Origin: Acinetobacter gerneri DSM 14967 = CIP 107464 = MTCC 9824
GTDB taxonomy: Bacteria > Pseudomonadota > Gammaproteobacteria > Pseudomonadales > Moraxellaceae
Assembly: GCF_000368565.1 (NCBI RefSeq)
Contig: NZ_KB849542.1
Coordinates: forward strand, 420,770 to 484,769
Reading direction: 5' to 3'
Length of the DNA: 64,000 nt
Below are positions 1 to 9,167 of this stretch, one piece after another. The notes under the pieces were generated by a model. The model was not told where the DNA came from and searched no databases. It worked only from the letters and a program-made list of their open reading frames with translations. The stretch's first letter is position 1. Each line of letters begins with the position of its first letter. A program made the position numbers and the translations under genes.

Positions 1-2
1 CG

Positions 3-47
3 TTTAAAGAATGCAAAGAATCTAAGCCATCTTTAGATGAAATTTAA
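3..47 (+). CDS. possible 3' end of a gene entering from the left
   Basis: One plus-strand frame is open from the window edge to a TAA at 45-47 and would encode a 14-residue tail, FKECKESKPSLDEI. The composition is protein-like and the position would make it convergent with the acyltransferase gene that follows. With so few codons this could be chance, and no function can be given. Confidence 0.2.
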   Translation, partial: FKECKESKPSLDEI

Positions 48-89
48 ATAAAATTTATCAAGTTATGCTGTTCAAAAATAAGGCTTCGA

Positions 90-860
90 TCAAAGTTGAC
101 CCTGATCTCTCAACTGTTTTATATGATCGATTTCACGATAAATTTCACCCTGCAATTGATCCCTAAACTGATATAAGTCTTCTACAGAATGGATATTTTC
201 AATACTCATTCGAGGTAAAAATTTGAAATAAAATGGAATACGTTTGGGAATAATATTTTTTGGAATTGATGGAATGATTTCACCATGTCTTAAAAATTTA
301 CCCAATCGTGGATAACTTAACAGCTTTTGAAACCATTTTTGTTTTAACAATCCATTGGCATCAAAGATCAGATCAAAAACCTCATCACCGCCAATCGCTA
401 CAAAGGGTGCAATGTCATAACCAAACTCCTGAGCGAGCTTGATAAATCCATAGCGCTCTTTCCAGATCAGTTGATATTCTTCACCTTTTCGTTTCACCAC
501 CTCTCTGCCACCACCCGGAAAAACCAAAATGGAATAGCCTTGTTGCATGGCAAGCTTAGCGTATGCTTGGACACCATCAATTGCGCCAATGCCTTTAACC
601 ATTTTCTTCCAAATGGGAATGTGAAAATGCACATGATCAGCGAGGCTCACCACTGCGATTTTGTGTTCATTAAAGAGATAATCAATGATAATGGGTGAGT
701 CAAATACACCATAAATACTGTGATTTCCCACATACATTGCAGGCTTTTCGGGATGGATATTTTCCGAACCAAAAAATTTAGGCTCAAAATAAAAACGCTG
801 CAAACTACTCACCAAACGGATGAGTTTGGCATTATGAGTAATTTTCAAAGTTTTTTTCAT
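90..860 (-). CDS. lysophospholipid/DAGAT-like acyltransferase family protein
   Basis: Probable membrane-associated acyltransferase of the PlsC/DAGAT-like group, moving acyl chains onto a lipid acceptor; the exact substrate is not visible. The N-terminal part carries the NHSIYGVFD segment, which corresponds to the family's His/Asp active-site block, and FPGGGREVVKRKGEEY matches the glycine-rich acceptor-binding block. There is no clear transmembrane helix. The open frame begins at a TTG (866), but ATG 860 is preferred because AAGGA lies 7 bases upstream; that gives 256 residues. It is the last gene of a probable minus-strand unit hrpA, fabH-like, acyltransferase, separated from the fabH-like gene by about 100 bp containing a hairpin. 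The family is clear; a specific role in phospholipid or storage lipid synthesis is inference. Confidence 0.8.
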   Translation of the reverse strand: MKKTLKITHNAKLIRLVSSLQRFYFEPKFFGSENIHPEKPAMYVGNHSIYGVFDSPIIIDYLFNEHKIAVVSLADHVHFHIPIWKKMVKGIGAIDGVQAYAKLAMQQGYSILVFPGGGREVVKRKGEEYQLIWKERYGFIKLAQEFGYDIAPFVAIGGDEVFDLIFDANGLLKQKWFQKLLSYPRLGKFLRHGEIIPSIPKNIIPKRIPFYFKFLPRMSIENIHSVEDLYQFRDQLQGEIYREIDHIKQLRDQGQL

Positions 861-907
861 CTTCAAATCCTTTGATGATGTATATGATTGATCTTGTTAT
901 TTTATTA

Positions 908-936
908 TTGCCTTACAGCACATGGCTATAAGGCAA
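908..936 (-). terminator. hairpin between fabH-like and acyltransferase genes
   Basis: TTGCCTTA at 908-915 pairs perfectly with TAAGGCAA at 929-936, and the stem can extend inward through a wobble pair and AGC/GCT. On the minus strand it is followed by TAATAAAATAA rather than a run of T, so it is more likely a weak terminator or an mRNA-processing hairpin than a full stop between the two genes. Confidence 0.4.
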
Positions 937-966
937 AATTTGAGACTTTATCGCGACATCAAAGCA

Positions 967-2082
967 TTAGACAACATGCTTTTGAACGAGGATTGAACCC
1001 ACTGAGTAGCCTGCACCAAAAGAACAAAGGACACCGTATTCGCCATCATTCACTTGGTCTTGAGTACGATGCAAGGCAATAATCACCCCAGCCGATGAAG
1101 TATTTGCAAATTCATCTAAAATGATAGGAACTAAAGCAGGATCAGCTTCAGCAGCTTGCTTACCTACAACCAGTTTTAAGATAAGCTCATTCATATTGGC
1201 ATTGGCTTGATGCAACCAGAAACGCTTCACATCCGTTGGTAAAATATTGTTTTTTTCCAATTGCTTAGTAATCATTTTTGCAACTAGAGGACAAACTTCT
1301 TTAAACACCTTACGACCATCTTGGCGGAATTGTTTATCATCGCGATGCGTCAATTCTGAAGCATTTAAGAAGCCAAAGTTATTGCGGATATTGTTTGAAA
1401 ATTGTGTGAATAATTGGGTATCTACAATTTCAAAACCTGTTTTAGTGGTTGTATCTTCGATAATCGAAGCTGTCGCAACATCACCAAAAATAAAGTGACA
1501 ATCACGTGAACGATAATCTGTGTGACCTGAAGTGATTTCAACATTAACTAAAAGTACTCGACGAGCACCTGTTTTAATCGCATCATAGGCTTGTTTCAAA
1601 CCAAACGTTGCTGCTGAACAAGCCACATTCATGTCATAAGCATAACCTTGGATACCAAGCTCAGTCTGGATTTCAACCGCTACAGCAGGATAAGCACGTT
1701 GTAGATTTGAGCAAGCTAAAATCACAACATCGATATCTTCAGCTGTTACACCTGCATTCTGCATCGCTTGTTTCGCTGCGATGACACCCCATTCAGCTTG
1801 GATCGAAAGTTCTTCATCAGTACGTTCTTCTAAACGTGGACGTAAACGATTAATATCCAATACACCTGATTTTTCAATCACATAACGGCGTTTAACACCA
1901 GATGCCTTTTCAATAAATTCGGCACTAGAGCCACGACGAGCGACAACTTCACCAGTTTCGATTTTGTCTGCATTATCGTGGTTATACTGTTCCACATAAG
2001 CATTCAGGCTTTCTACAAGCTCTTCATTTGTAATAAATTCTTCAGGATGATACAACCCAGTACCTGTGATACGGATGCCCAT
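967..2082 (-). CDS. beta-ketoacyl-ACP synthase III (FabH-like, long form)
   Basis: Condensing enzyme of the thiolase fold that joins an acyl-CoA primer to malonyl-ACP. The complete FabH triad is visible: Cys155 in [10 protein letters not shown], His291 in [11 protein letters not shown] and Asn327 in [10 protein letters not shown]. At 371 residues it is about 50 longer than canonical FabH (about 317); extra sequence lies between residues 25 and 95. This matches the long FabH-like enzymes known in Pseudomonas and Acinetobacter, one of which in P. aeruginosa is reported to take medium-chain acyl-CoA from beta-oxidation into fatty acid synthesis. ATG 2082 has AAGGAG just upstream. It lies 30 bp after hrpA and before an acyltransferase, so a lipid-related role for the unit is reasonable. 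Which acyl-CoA it uses cannot be read from sequence. Confidence 0.88.
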   Translation of the reverse strand: MGIRITGTGLYHPEEFITNEELVESLNAYVEQYNHDNADKIETGEVVARRGSSAEFIEKASGVKRRYVIEKSGVLDINRLRPRLEERTDEELSIQAEWGVIAAKQAMQNAGVTAEDIDVVILACSNLQRAYPAVAVEIQTELGIQGYAYDMNVACSAATFGLKQAYDAIKTGARRVLLVNVEITSGHTDYRSRDCHFIFGDVATASIIEDTTTKTGFEIVDTQLFTQFSNNIRNNFGFLNASELTHRDDKQFRQDGRKVFKEVCPLVAKMITKQLEKNNILPTDVKRFWLHQANANMNELILKLVVGKQAAEADPALVPIILDEFANTSSAGVIIALHRTQDQVNDGEYGVLCSFGAGYSVGSILVQKHVV

Positions 2083-2112
2083 GTAAAACTCCTTAATAAA
2101 ATGACCTATATT

Positions 2113-5100
2113 TTAACTGATTCCTAAACGAGCCCACTGCTTTTGCAAGCGGGCTTCTGAGATCGGCATCTTGGTCTTCATTGGTTGAGAGAATAATGAA
2201 ATGCGCAATTCCTCAACCATGAAATACAATTCTTTGAGGCGCGCGTCATTTTTAAATTTAAATAATTTGTCCATCCAAGGATCAATCTGTGCGATCGCAT
2301 CAGCATCCCTCATTAGATTATTTGGCAATCGATCTAAACGCAAGATCAAAGCTTTTAAATATCGTGGATATTCTTGCCAAATATCTGAAGATTTGCTGTA
2401 AACAAAATTTGATAAATCCATCAAATCAAGTTGATCTTCGATATCATCCATATTTTGAGCAAATACATTTTGATCCAAGACCAAAAGCTTTTGTCGAATT
2501 TCCTGCCATTGAATGAAAATTTCACTCATCATTTTTAAGGCTTCTTGTCCGATCGACAAAAACTGTTGTTTGACCTGAATGAGCAGTTGATTATATTCAT
2601 CTGCATTAATCGGAAGATCTACAATCGACATTTGCAAAGTCGCATAAATCAACATTTGCTCAAGTTTTGCCTTATCACCTAAAGGCGAATAAGCCAAAGC
2701 TAATGGTTTTGAAATCTGCTTTTTCAACTGACGGATCAAATCGCCCAACTGCATATGAATCAGGCGAATGATACCCTCACGATGCTGTTTGATCGCTTCA
2801 TCTTGATCATTAAAGGTTTGAATCACGATCCCTGACTCATCTTTCGCATCTAGTTTCGCAAAGGCTTTTACGGGCACAAGTGCTTGATATTGTTTAACAA
2901 TAACACCTGTCACTTTTTGCGAAGCTTCAAACACAAATTTTTCAGGGAAAGTTTTAAATTCACCTTTAAGTTGTTTCACTGGACTATGTGTTTCTGTACG
3001 GCAACGTGCTTTGAGTTCTTCAAGATCACGACCTTTTTCAATCACACGCCCTTTTTCATCAATCACTTTGATAAATGGAATGAGAAATTGATCAATTTTA
3101 TCAAAAGAAAAATCTTTGCTTGTAATCTGTTCACCGCGCAATTGAAATGCCAAAAATTCAAAAATATGCTCACGCAAATGTGTGGCATCAATTTGTTTTG
3201 ACAGTTTTTTTGCAGTATCTGGAATGGGTACAAGATTACGACGTTTATCTTTAGGCAATGATTTTAGTAATGCTTCAATCAAATCCAAACGCCAGCCCGG
3301 TATTCCCCATGACCAAATCTTTTCATCGACTTGCGGCAAGGCTTGCACAGGAATTTTAACCGTAGCCCCATCTTCATCATGGCTCGGATCAAATCGATAA
3401 CTTGCAGCCAAACGTAGCTGACCATTTTGTAAATAATCTGGGAATTGTTGCGTGGTTGGACGATCATTCATCCAGAGCGCATCATCATCGACAAATAAAT
3501 AACGTGGATTTTTAGGCTCAACAGTCGCACGCCAGTCTTCAAAACTTCGACGGCTGGCAATATCTTCTGGGACTTTTGCAGCATAAAACTGGTAAATGGT
3601 TTCTTCGTCCACCACCAAGTCACGACGTCGTAATTTATCTTCAACTCTTTCAACTTCTTCAAGTTTTAATAAATTATGTTTTAAAAATGGTGGGGTTGAA
3701 CCTAGATTACCTGTTGTTAATGCATCTCTTAAAAAGATTTCATGTGCAGCAGCTTGATCGACTTTTTCATAATTGGTCAATCGTTTCGGCTCAATAATCA
3801 AACCAAACAACGAAATCTGATCATAAGCATTTACAATGCCCGGCTTCTTCGCCCAATGTGGCTCAAAATAGTGATGCTTCAATAGATTTGGTGCAGCGAG
3901 CAATATCCATTCAGGTTCAATTTTTGCCAAATTACGTAAATAAACCTGTGAAGTTTCCACCATCTCAAAAGCCATAACCCATGACGCACCCGCTTTATGT
4001 AAAGTAGATGCTGGGAAAATTCGGGCTTTTTGCTGACGCACTGCCATATAAACATTTTTTTCATCTGTTTTATTGGCAATAAACGAAAGCAATCCCGTCA
4101 ATAAAGCACGATGTAGATTTTCATAGCTTGCAGGTTTTTCATTGAAAGAAAGTTTTAAACTCTGAGCCAAATCAAGTAACTGCTCATGTGTTTTCTTCCA
4201 TTCTCTTAATCTTAACCAACTTAAAAAATGCTGACGTGCAAATGTACGACGTTTATTTTCACTTAAATTTTCACGGTTATTTTGCAGCGTTTCCCAGAGC
4301 TTACTATAAAATAAAAAGTCAGAATCTGGCTGCTTAAACAAGGCATGTTTTTGATCTGCTTGTGCCTGTTTATCCGCTGGGCGCTCACGTGGATCTTGCA
4401 CAGCAAGTGCCGCTACGATCACTAAAACTTCATTTAATACACCAAAATGTGCCCCACCTAAAATCATACGTGCAAGACGTGGGTCAATTGGCATTTTCGC
4501 CATTTGCTGACCGATTTTAGTTAAGCCACTTTTCGATGAATCGCCCTTAGCCTTTCTTTTTTGTGAATGAGACGGATGGCTTGAATCAGACCCTTCTTTA
4601 TCAGGAGAAGATTTAGGGGAATTATTTTCATGATCAGAAATCGCACCAAGCTCTAGCAAGAGTTTACGACCATCATTGACCAAGCGGTGATCTGGCGGCT
4701 CAATAAAATCAAAATCTTCGACAGCCCCCAAGCCCAAGCTTTGCATTTGCAAAATCACAGAAGCCAAGTTGGTTCGTTTAATTTCTGGTTCTGTAAACTC
4801 AGGACGACTTAGAAAATCTTCTTCACTATAAAGACGGATACAGACACCTGGCGCAATACGACCACAACGCCCTTTACGCTGATTTGCTGCAGCTTGCGAT
4901 ACCGCTTCAATCGGCAATCGCTGTACACGAGAACGGTAACTATAACGTGAAATACGTGCAAATCCGCTATCAATAACATAACGAATATTCGGTACAGTCA
5001 ATGCAGTTTCGGCAACGTTTGTGGCGATGATAATACGTCGACCACCACCAGATGGATTGAAAATCTTTTGTTGTTCAGCCAAAGCCAATCGTGCATATAA

Positions 5101-6063
5101 AGGCAAGATTTGCGTATGACGTGGGCCATATTTTTGTAAGGTCTCTTGTAATTCTCGAATCTCTTGTTCGGTACTCGAAAAAATCAAGATATCCGCATGT
5201 TCGGGATGCCCTTTTCTTTCGGCGTCCTTAAAACATTCTTCTACAGCTTGAACGACTGCACGTGGTAGATTTTCTTCAAAATCATCAAAGTCATCGTCAT
5301 CACTGCCACCGATCGTCATTTCAGAGATAGGACGATAGACCACTTCTACAGGGAAGCTACGACCTTCAACTTCAAAAATTGGAGCAGCGTTGAAGTATTC
5401 ACTAAAACGATTTACATCTAATGTTGCAGAAGTAATGATAATTTTTAGATCAGGACGTTTTTTTACCAGTTGCTTGAGATAGCCCATGATAAAGTCAATA
5501 TTAAGTGATCTTTCATGTGCTTCATCAATAATAATCGTGTCATATTTATTGAGATAACGGTCATTTGCCAGCTCAGCCAACAAAATACCATCCGTCATCA
5601 AACGAACGAGTGAATCTTTTGAACCTTGTTCATTGAAACGAACTTTATAACTGATCGACTCGCCCAGTTTTTCCCCGACTTCTTCAGCGATACGCTCCGA
5701 AACACTTCGAGCAGCCAAACGACGAGGCTGAGTATGACCAATCATCCCAGTTAAACCACGACCAGCCAACATTGCAATCTGTGGCAATTGCGTTGTTTTA
5801 CCCGAACCTGTTTCACCTGCAACGATAATGATCTGATTTTTTTGAATCGCTGCGATCAATTGATCTGCATACTGAGTGACTGGAAGATCTTGATTAAGTT
5901 TAATATTTGGAATGCGCTCAAATCGTTTACGAACTTGGGCATTAGATTTTTCAAATAACGTTTGATATTGCTCAGGATTTACGTCTTTACCCTTTTTAAG
6001 TCGATTTAAGCGATGACGGTCGCGCACCATGACCAATTGATCTACGTTTAAATGACTTGGCAC
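2113..6063 (-). CDS. hrpA: ATP-dependent RNA helicase HrpA
   Basis: Large DEAH-box RNA helicase (1316 residues, normal for HrpA) that uses ATP to remodel RNA or stalled ribosomes. Walker A is GETGSGKT at 83-90, DEAH at 180-183, the SAT motif follows in IIITSATLDVNRF, and motif VI QRKGRCGRIAPG is present. These are followed by the winged-helix/ratchet region, the OB-like region and the long HrpA C-terminal domain. The start is a GTG; an alternative ATG lies 11 codons in (6030). Odd feature: about 38 hydrophilic residues near 478-515 are inserted between ELGAI and LTKIGQQMAKMPIDPRLAR, where E. coli HrpA has only a short linker; see findings. First gene of the hrpA, fabH-like, acyltransferase run. 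Confidence 0.96.
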   Translation of the reverse strand: MPSHLNVDQLVMVRDRHRLNRLKKGKDVNPEQYQTLFEKSNAQVRKRFERIPNIKLNQDLPVTQYADQLIAAIQKNQIIIVAGETGSGKTTQLPQIAMLAGRGLTGMIGHTQPRRLAARSVSERIAEEVGEKLGESISYKVRFNEQGSKDSLVRLMTDGILLAELANDRYLNKYDTIIIDEAHERSLNIDFIMGYLKQLVKKRPDLKIIITSATLDVNRFSEYFNAAPIFEVEGRSFPVEVVYRPISEMTIGGSDDDDFDDFEENLPRAVVQAVEECFKDAERKGHPEHADILIFSSTEQEIRELQETLQKYGPRHTQILPLYARLALAEQQKIFNPSGGGRRIIIATNVAETALTVPNIRYVIDSGFARISRYSYRSRVQRLPIEAVSQAAANQRKGRCGRIAPGVCIRLYSEEDFLSRPEFTEPEIKRTNLASVILQMQSLGLGAVEDFDFIEPPDHRLVNDGRKLLLELGAISDHENNSPKSSPDKEGSDSSHPSHSQKRKAKGDSSKSGLTKIGQQMAKMPIDPRLARMILGGAHFGVLNEVLVIVAALAVQDPRERPADKQAQADQKHALFKQPDSDFLFYSKLWETLQNNRENLSENKRRTFARQHFLSWLRLREWKKTHEQLLDLAQSLKLSFNEKPASYENLHRALLTGLLSFIANKTDEKNVYMAVRQQKARIFPASTLHKAGASWVMAFEMVETSQVYLRNLAKIEPEWILLAAPNLLKHHYFEPHWAKKPGIVNAYDQISLFGLIIEPKRLTNYEKVDQAAAHEIFLRDALTTGNLGSTPPFLKHNLLKLEEVERVEDKLRRRDLVVDEETIYQFYAAKVPEDIASRRSFEDWRATVEPKNPRYLFVDDDALWMNDRPTTQQFPDYLQNGQLRLAASYRFDPSHDEDGATVKIPVQALPQVDEKIWSWGIPGWRLDLIEALLKSLPKDKRRNLVPIPDTAKKLSKQIDATHLREHIFEFLAFQLRGEQITSKDFSFDKIDQFLIPFIKVIDEKGRVIEKGRDLEELKARCRTETHSPVKQLKGEFKTFPEKFVFEASQKVTGVIVKQYQALVPVKAFAKLDAKDESGIVIQTFNDQDEAIKQHREGIIRLIHMQLGDLIRQLKKQISKPLALAYSPLGDKAKLEQMLIYATLQMSIVDLPINADEYNQLLIQVKQQFLSIGQEALKMMSEIFIQWQEIRQKLLVLDQNVFAQNMDDIEDQLDLMDLSNFVYSKSSDIWQEYPRYLKALILRLDRLPNNLMRDADAIAQIDPWMDKLFKFKNDARLKELYFMVEELRISLFSQPMKTKMPISEARLQKQWARLGIS

Positions 6064-6148
6064 AGATAAATAATCCCAAAGATAAAAAATGAACGGGCTA
6101 TTTTACGCTGTAATCTAAAAGAGATAAAGACATAGAAATGTGATGTTT

Positions 6149-6574
6149 TTATTCTATTTTTAAATATATCAAACTAAATACAAAGGAAAACCACAATCCT
6201 ACAAGCCATACGATCAACATCATATTGTGACAATACAAAATACTGTCATGAATCATTTGATAGGCGGTAGAGCTTTCAATAAATCCTGTTGCCCAAAAAA
6301 TCAGCAAATAACAAAACAACATGACGATAAAAAAAGCCATTTTATTTTTGATAAATATCAAAATAATAGAAAATAAAAATGCAATCATTCCAATCAGCAC
6401 GAAAGCGACAGGATCATTTGCCGATACCCCGTTTAGCTCTGAAAAATAAGTCAGTTCATCTGGTACAGTATAGCCATTTAGACAAAAGCTTTTCGTATCA
6501 CGTTCTGAGAAAAAAGCAGCCAATGCAGACAAAAAGAGAAATAAAACAGCAAACAAACGAATGATGTGATGCAT
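6149..6574 (-). CDS. hypothetical membrane protein, four predicted TM helices
   Basis: Not recognised as a named family. The 141 residues contain four hydrophobic stretches: an N-terminal helix (about 1-22), about 55-77, about 79-100 and about 118-138. A loop with two Cys-free charged segments joins helix 1 to helix 2. Compact four-helix inner-membrane topology is the only thing that can be stated. It stands alone on the minus strand, 85 bp upstream of hrpA, and starts at ATG 6574. Confidence 0.6.
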   Translation of the reverse strand: MHHIIRLFAVLFLFLSALAAFFSERDTKSFCLNGYTVPDELTYFSELNGVSANDPVAFVLIGMIAFLFSIILIFIKNKMAFFIVMLFCYLLIFWATGFIESSTAYQMIHDSILYCHNMMLIVWLVGLWFSFVFSLIYLKIE

Positions 6575-6917
6575 CTTAATAATTCAAAATTGTTTTTATA
6601 AATTTTATGATTAAATTTCAAACAATTGAAATATTTATTGTTATTTTTTTATATCAAGCCTTGAAATCATCCGCCTAAGGCATCATGTTCTATCACGAGT
6701 TAACGAGAACTTTTGTCATTGTACGATCATATATTTCATGCAAAATTTTTTGCAGATTTTCTAAAATGACAAACGATTTGAATTGGTGAAATCGTACTGG
6801 AGCGAGCTAAATTCAATTTTCCGATTTTAGCTATGAAAAAATACTATTTCACCAATAACAAAAAAATCATTATGCTAGTTTCAAATTAAATACAAACCAC
6901 AATCAATGGAGATAGTG
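6575..6917. promoter_or_regulatory. ahpC upstream region with promoter and nested inverted repeats
   Basis: A gene-free stretch of about 340 bp. A sigma-70-like promoter for ahpC can be drawn as TTTCAC (6848-6853), a 17-base spacer and TATGCT (6871-6876). Upstream, ATTGGTGAAAT (6782-6792) is an exact inverted copy of ATTTCACCAAT (6846-6856), the latter covering the proposed -35. Inside lies a second pair, AGCTAAA and TTTAGCT. A GGAG Shine-Dalgarno sits at 6908-6911. No convincing four-element OxyR site was found. Confidence 0.5.
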
Positions 6918-7481
6918 ATGAGCTTAATTAATACTGAAGTTAAACCATTTAAAGCACAAGCTTTCCAAAACGGTCAATTCATCGAAGTTACTGAAGCTGA
7001 TCTTAAAGGCAAATGGTCTGTTGTATTCTTCTATCCAGCTGACTTTACTTTTGTTTGCCCAACTGAACTTGGTGACCTTGCTGACAACTACGCTGAATTC
7101 CAAAAATTAGGCGTTGAAATCTACTCAGTTTCTACTGACACTCATTTCACACACAAAGCTTGGCATGATTCTTCAGAAGAAATCAAAAAAATCCAATACG
7201 TAATGGTTGGCGATCCTACTTGGACTCTTGCTAAAAACTTTGAAGTGTTAATCGAAGCTGACGGTCTTGCAGATCGTGGTACTTTCGTTATCGATCCTGA
7301 AGGCAAAATCCAAATCATCGAAATCAATGCTGGTGGTATTGGTCGTGATGCTTCTGAACTTCTTCGTAAAGTTAAAGCAGCTCAATACGTTCATTCTCAC
7401 CCAGGCGAAGTTTGCCCTGCTAAATGGAAAGAAGGCGACGCAACTCTTGCTCCTTCAATCGACTTAGTTGGTAAAATCTAA
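6918..7481 (+). CDS. ahpC: alkyl hydroperoxide reductase subunit C (peroxiredoxin AhpC)
   Basis: Typical 2-Cys peroxiredoxin that reduces H2O2 and organic peroxides and is re-reduced by AhpF. With the start at ATG 6918 the protein is 187 residues, the same as E. coli AhpC. Peroxidatic Cys47 is in [11 protein letters not shown] and resolving Cys166 in GEVCPAKW. The ATG at 6906 is rejected because it overlaps the GGAG ribosome site that serves 6918. Codon use is strongly biased toward favoured codons, as expected for a highly expressed gene. It is monocistronic, ending in a strong terminator; its partner ahpF lies about 5.5 kb downstream rather than adjacent. Confidence 0.97.
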   Translation: MSLINTEVKPFKAQAFQNGQFIEVTEADLKGKWSVVFFYPADFTFVCPTELGDLADNYAEFQKLGVEIYSVSTDTHFTHKAWHDSSEEIKKIQYVMVGDPTWTLAKNFEVLIEADGLADRGTFVIDPEGKIQIIEINAGGIGRDASELLRKVKAAQYVHSHPGEVCPAKWKEGDATLAPSIDLVGKI

Positions 7482-7504
7482 TTTTTAATTAGATTAAACT
7501 GATC

Positions 7505-7537
7505 AAAAAAACCACGTCTTATGGCGTGGTTTTTTTA
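7505..7537 (+). terminator. intrinsic terminator after ahpC
   Basis: ACCACG pairs with CGTGGT around a short loop, preceded by a run of A and followed by seven T. Confidence 0.85.
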
Positions 7538-7813
7538 TTGCTAAATGATTTAGATTTATAACCATGACCAGAGCTATAAATCAATTCATTCTCAAAAGTC
7601 TTATATAAATTGAACGATATACTTCAATCGTGATATTGAGTAAACAATACAAGATAAGCATAAAAGAACAATCTACATAAAAATAATTAGTGTACAAATT
7701 CATATAATTAAATAATTAGATCTCTTGTTTCGACAATAGCAGTCTTTTAAAAGTATTCACTTAAAATGTAACATGTGTTACATTTTAAAAATGTTGAATT
7801 GAGGTGCTGAAAT
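7538..7813. promoter_or_regulatory. upstream region of a TetR gene with a 28-bp operator palindrome
   Basis: This intergenic region holds one standout site at 7761-7788: TTAAAATGTAACA, two bases TG, then its exact reverse complement TGTTACATTTTAA. It ends 25 bp before the ATG of the TetR gene, a typical position for an autoregulatory operator. The rest is AT-rich with no other clear signal. Confidence 0.7.
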
Positions 7814-8422
7814 ATGAGTGATATTCCTTTAGAGCAATATCGTAAAAAAAGCCAAACAGATTCAGTGAATCAGCAAGAACGTGCAAATTCACAAGTTATT
7901 TTCCAAGCATTATTTCAATTGATGCTTGAACAAGGTTATGAACAAGCCAATTTTCAGAAAATATCAAAAATTACTGGTATCAGCCGTACCACACTTTATC
8001 GGCGATGGGCTTCTATCGATGATTTATTGTTAGATGCGATCGCTGACAAAGTTCCCTCTGCAATTATTTTAGAATCATGTGCAGACCCGATACTTGAACT
8101 ACGCCATGTCTTTGTTCAATTGGCAGATTTCTTAAAAAGCCCATTAGGTCATGCTGTTTTACAAGCGACGATTCGGCTACAGGATCAACATAGTTTAGAA
8201 AAGCGACAGGATTTATGGGACATCCGTTATCAGCAAATTGTTCAAATATTTCTAAAGTTAAAGCCTGCGCCACATACAACAGATCTAGCAAAATTGCATA
8301 ATGTGGTCAGTATGGCATTGGGAAGTTTTTATTTTCAAATCTTCGTACAAAAAGCGGAAGTGACAGATGTATTTATTGATTCAATCTTAAACAACACCCT
8401 TTTACTCATCCAGCAAATTTAG
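7814..8422 (+). CDS. TetR/AcrR family transcriptional regulator
   Basis: DNA-binding repressor type: an N-terminal helix-turn-helix (about residues 30-75, including the recognition region ISRTTLYRRWASIDDLL) and a C-terminal ligand domain of the TetR_C type. 202 residues is the usual length. GAGG lies 9 bases before the ATG. The 28-bp palindrome immediately upstream is the likely operator, so it probably represses itself and the gene that follows, whose ribosome-binding site overlaps its stop codon. The ligand is unknown. Confidence 0.87.
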   Translation: MSDIPLEQYRKKSQTDSVNQQERANSQVIFQALFQLMLEQGYEQANFQKISKITGISRTTLYRRWASIDDLLLDAIADKVPSAIILESCADPILELRHVFVQLADFLKSPLGHAVLQATIRLQDQHSLEKRQDLWDIRYQQIVQIFLKLKPAPHTTDLAKLHNVVSMALGSFYFQIFVQKAEVTDVFIDSILNNTLLLIQQI

Positions 8423-8432
8423 GACACTGACC

Positions 8433-9104
8433 ATGTATGTAGGACATTTAGCGATTGGCGTAGCCATCAAATCCAAGTTTCCACAAGTTTCAACTCTGGC
8501 AATCATGCTTGGAGTCGGCTTCCTAGACATTATTGATGGTATTTTAATCATGTTGGGGATCAATCATGTCAGCCCAAATCTTCAAAGTGGACCTTATTTG
8601 TTTTTTGATTTGAAGTTTATTGACTGGGATCATTCACTTTTAATGGCGATCCTTTTATCGATTTTATGGGGTGCAATTTTTTTTAAAAATAAAACCACTG
8701 CCATCGTCGCAGGTTTGGCTTGTTTCTCTCATTGGCTTGCTGACTGGCCCTTACATAATATGGACTTGGCTCTGTTCCCATACTCTATCGCGCACTTTGG
8801 ATATGGGCTTTGGGGAAAATTGGGGACTGGATCTTGGATTTTAGAAGGTATTTTTTCTGCCATAGTCCTCGCTTATGCTTGGCAACAATTTAAAAAGCAG
8901 AATATTTCCATATTTTGGCCAGTTGTATTTCTCACTATCTCATTTTTTAACCTTTCACCGTGGTTTTCTCCGATGAAAAAGGCTGCTCAGTTGGCGGAAC
9001 CAAATGCGTCTCTCTTACATGGATTTTTTGTATTTATCGGCTTCTTCATCCCAGCGTTACTGATTACTTGGTTAATCAATCGTCAAAAGAAATCTTTTCA
9101 ATAA
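8433..9104 (+). CDS. membrane protein, YdjM/metal-dependent-hydrolase-like
   Basis: 223 residues with about five hydrophobic helices. It begins MYVGHLAIGVAI and carries the polar motifs LDIIDG, FIDWDHS and HWLADWPLHN, a His/Asp pattern placed as in the YdjM/DUF457 group of predicted membrane-bound metal-dependent hydrolases. Whether it is an enzyme is not established for this family. It follows the TetR gene by 10 bp with its AGGA site on the TetR stop, so the two are probably co-transcribed and translationally coupled, making this the likely regulated target. Confidence 0.6.
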   Translation: MYVGHLAIGVAIKSKFPQVSTLAIMLGVGFLDIIDGILIMLGINHVSPNLQSGPYLFFDLKFIDWDHSLLMAILLSILWGAIFFKNKTTAIVAGLACFSHWLADWPLHNMDLALFPYSIAHFGYGLWGKLGTGSWILEGIFSAIVLAYAWQQFKKQNISIFWPVVFLTISFFNLSPWFSPMKKAAQLAEPNASLLHGFFVFIGFFIPALLITWLINRQKKSFQ

Positions 9105-9133
9105 AATGACTTGGCACGAGAAGTTAAAACTTT

Positions 9134-9159
9134 GGGGCTATATGTCACAACATAGCCCC
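9134..9159. terminator. hairpin between convergent genes
   Basis: GGGGCTAT at 9134-9141 pairs with ATAGCCCC at 9152-9159 between the convergent YdjM-like and efflux genes. There is no strong T run on either side, so termination strength is uncertain. Confidence 0.45.
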
Positions 9160-9167
9160 TACTCTAT

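Noticed and set aside
6828..6850. Possible OxyR site before ahpC
   Set aside because: Two CTAT elements are present but their 13-base spacing does not match the regular four-element OxyR pattern.
6906..6917. Upstream ATG for ahpC
   Set aside because: It overlaps the ribosome-binding site of the ATG at 6918, and the 187-residue product from 6918 matches the family length.
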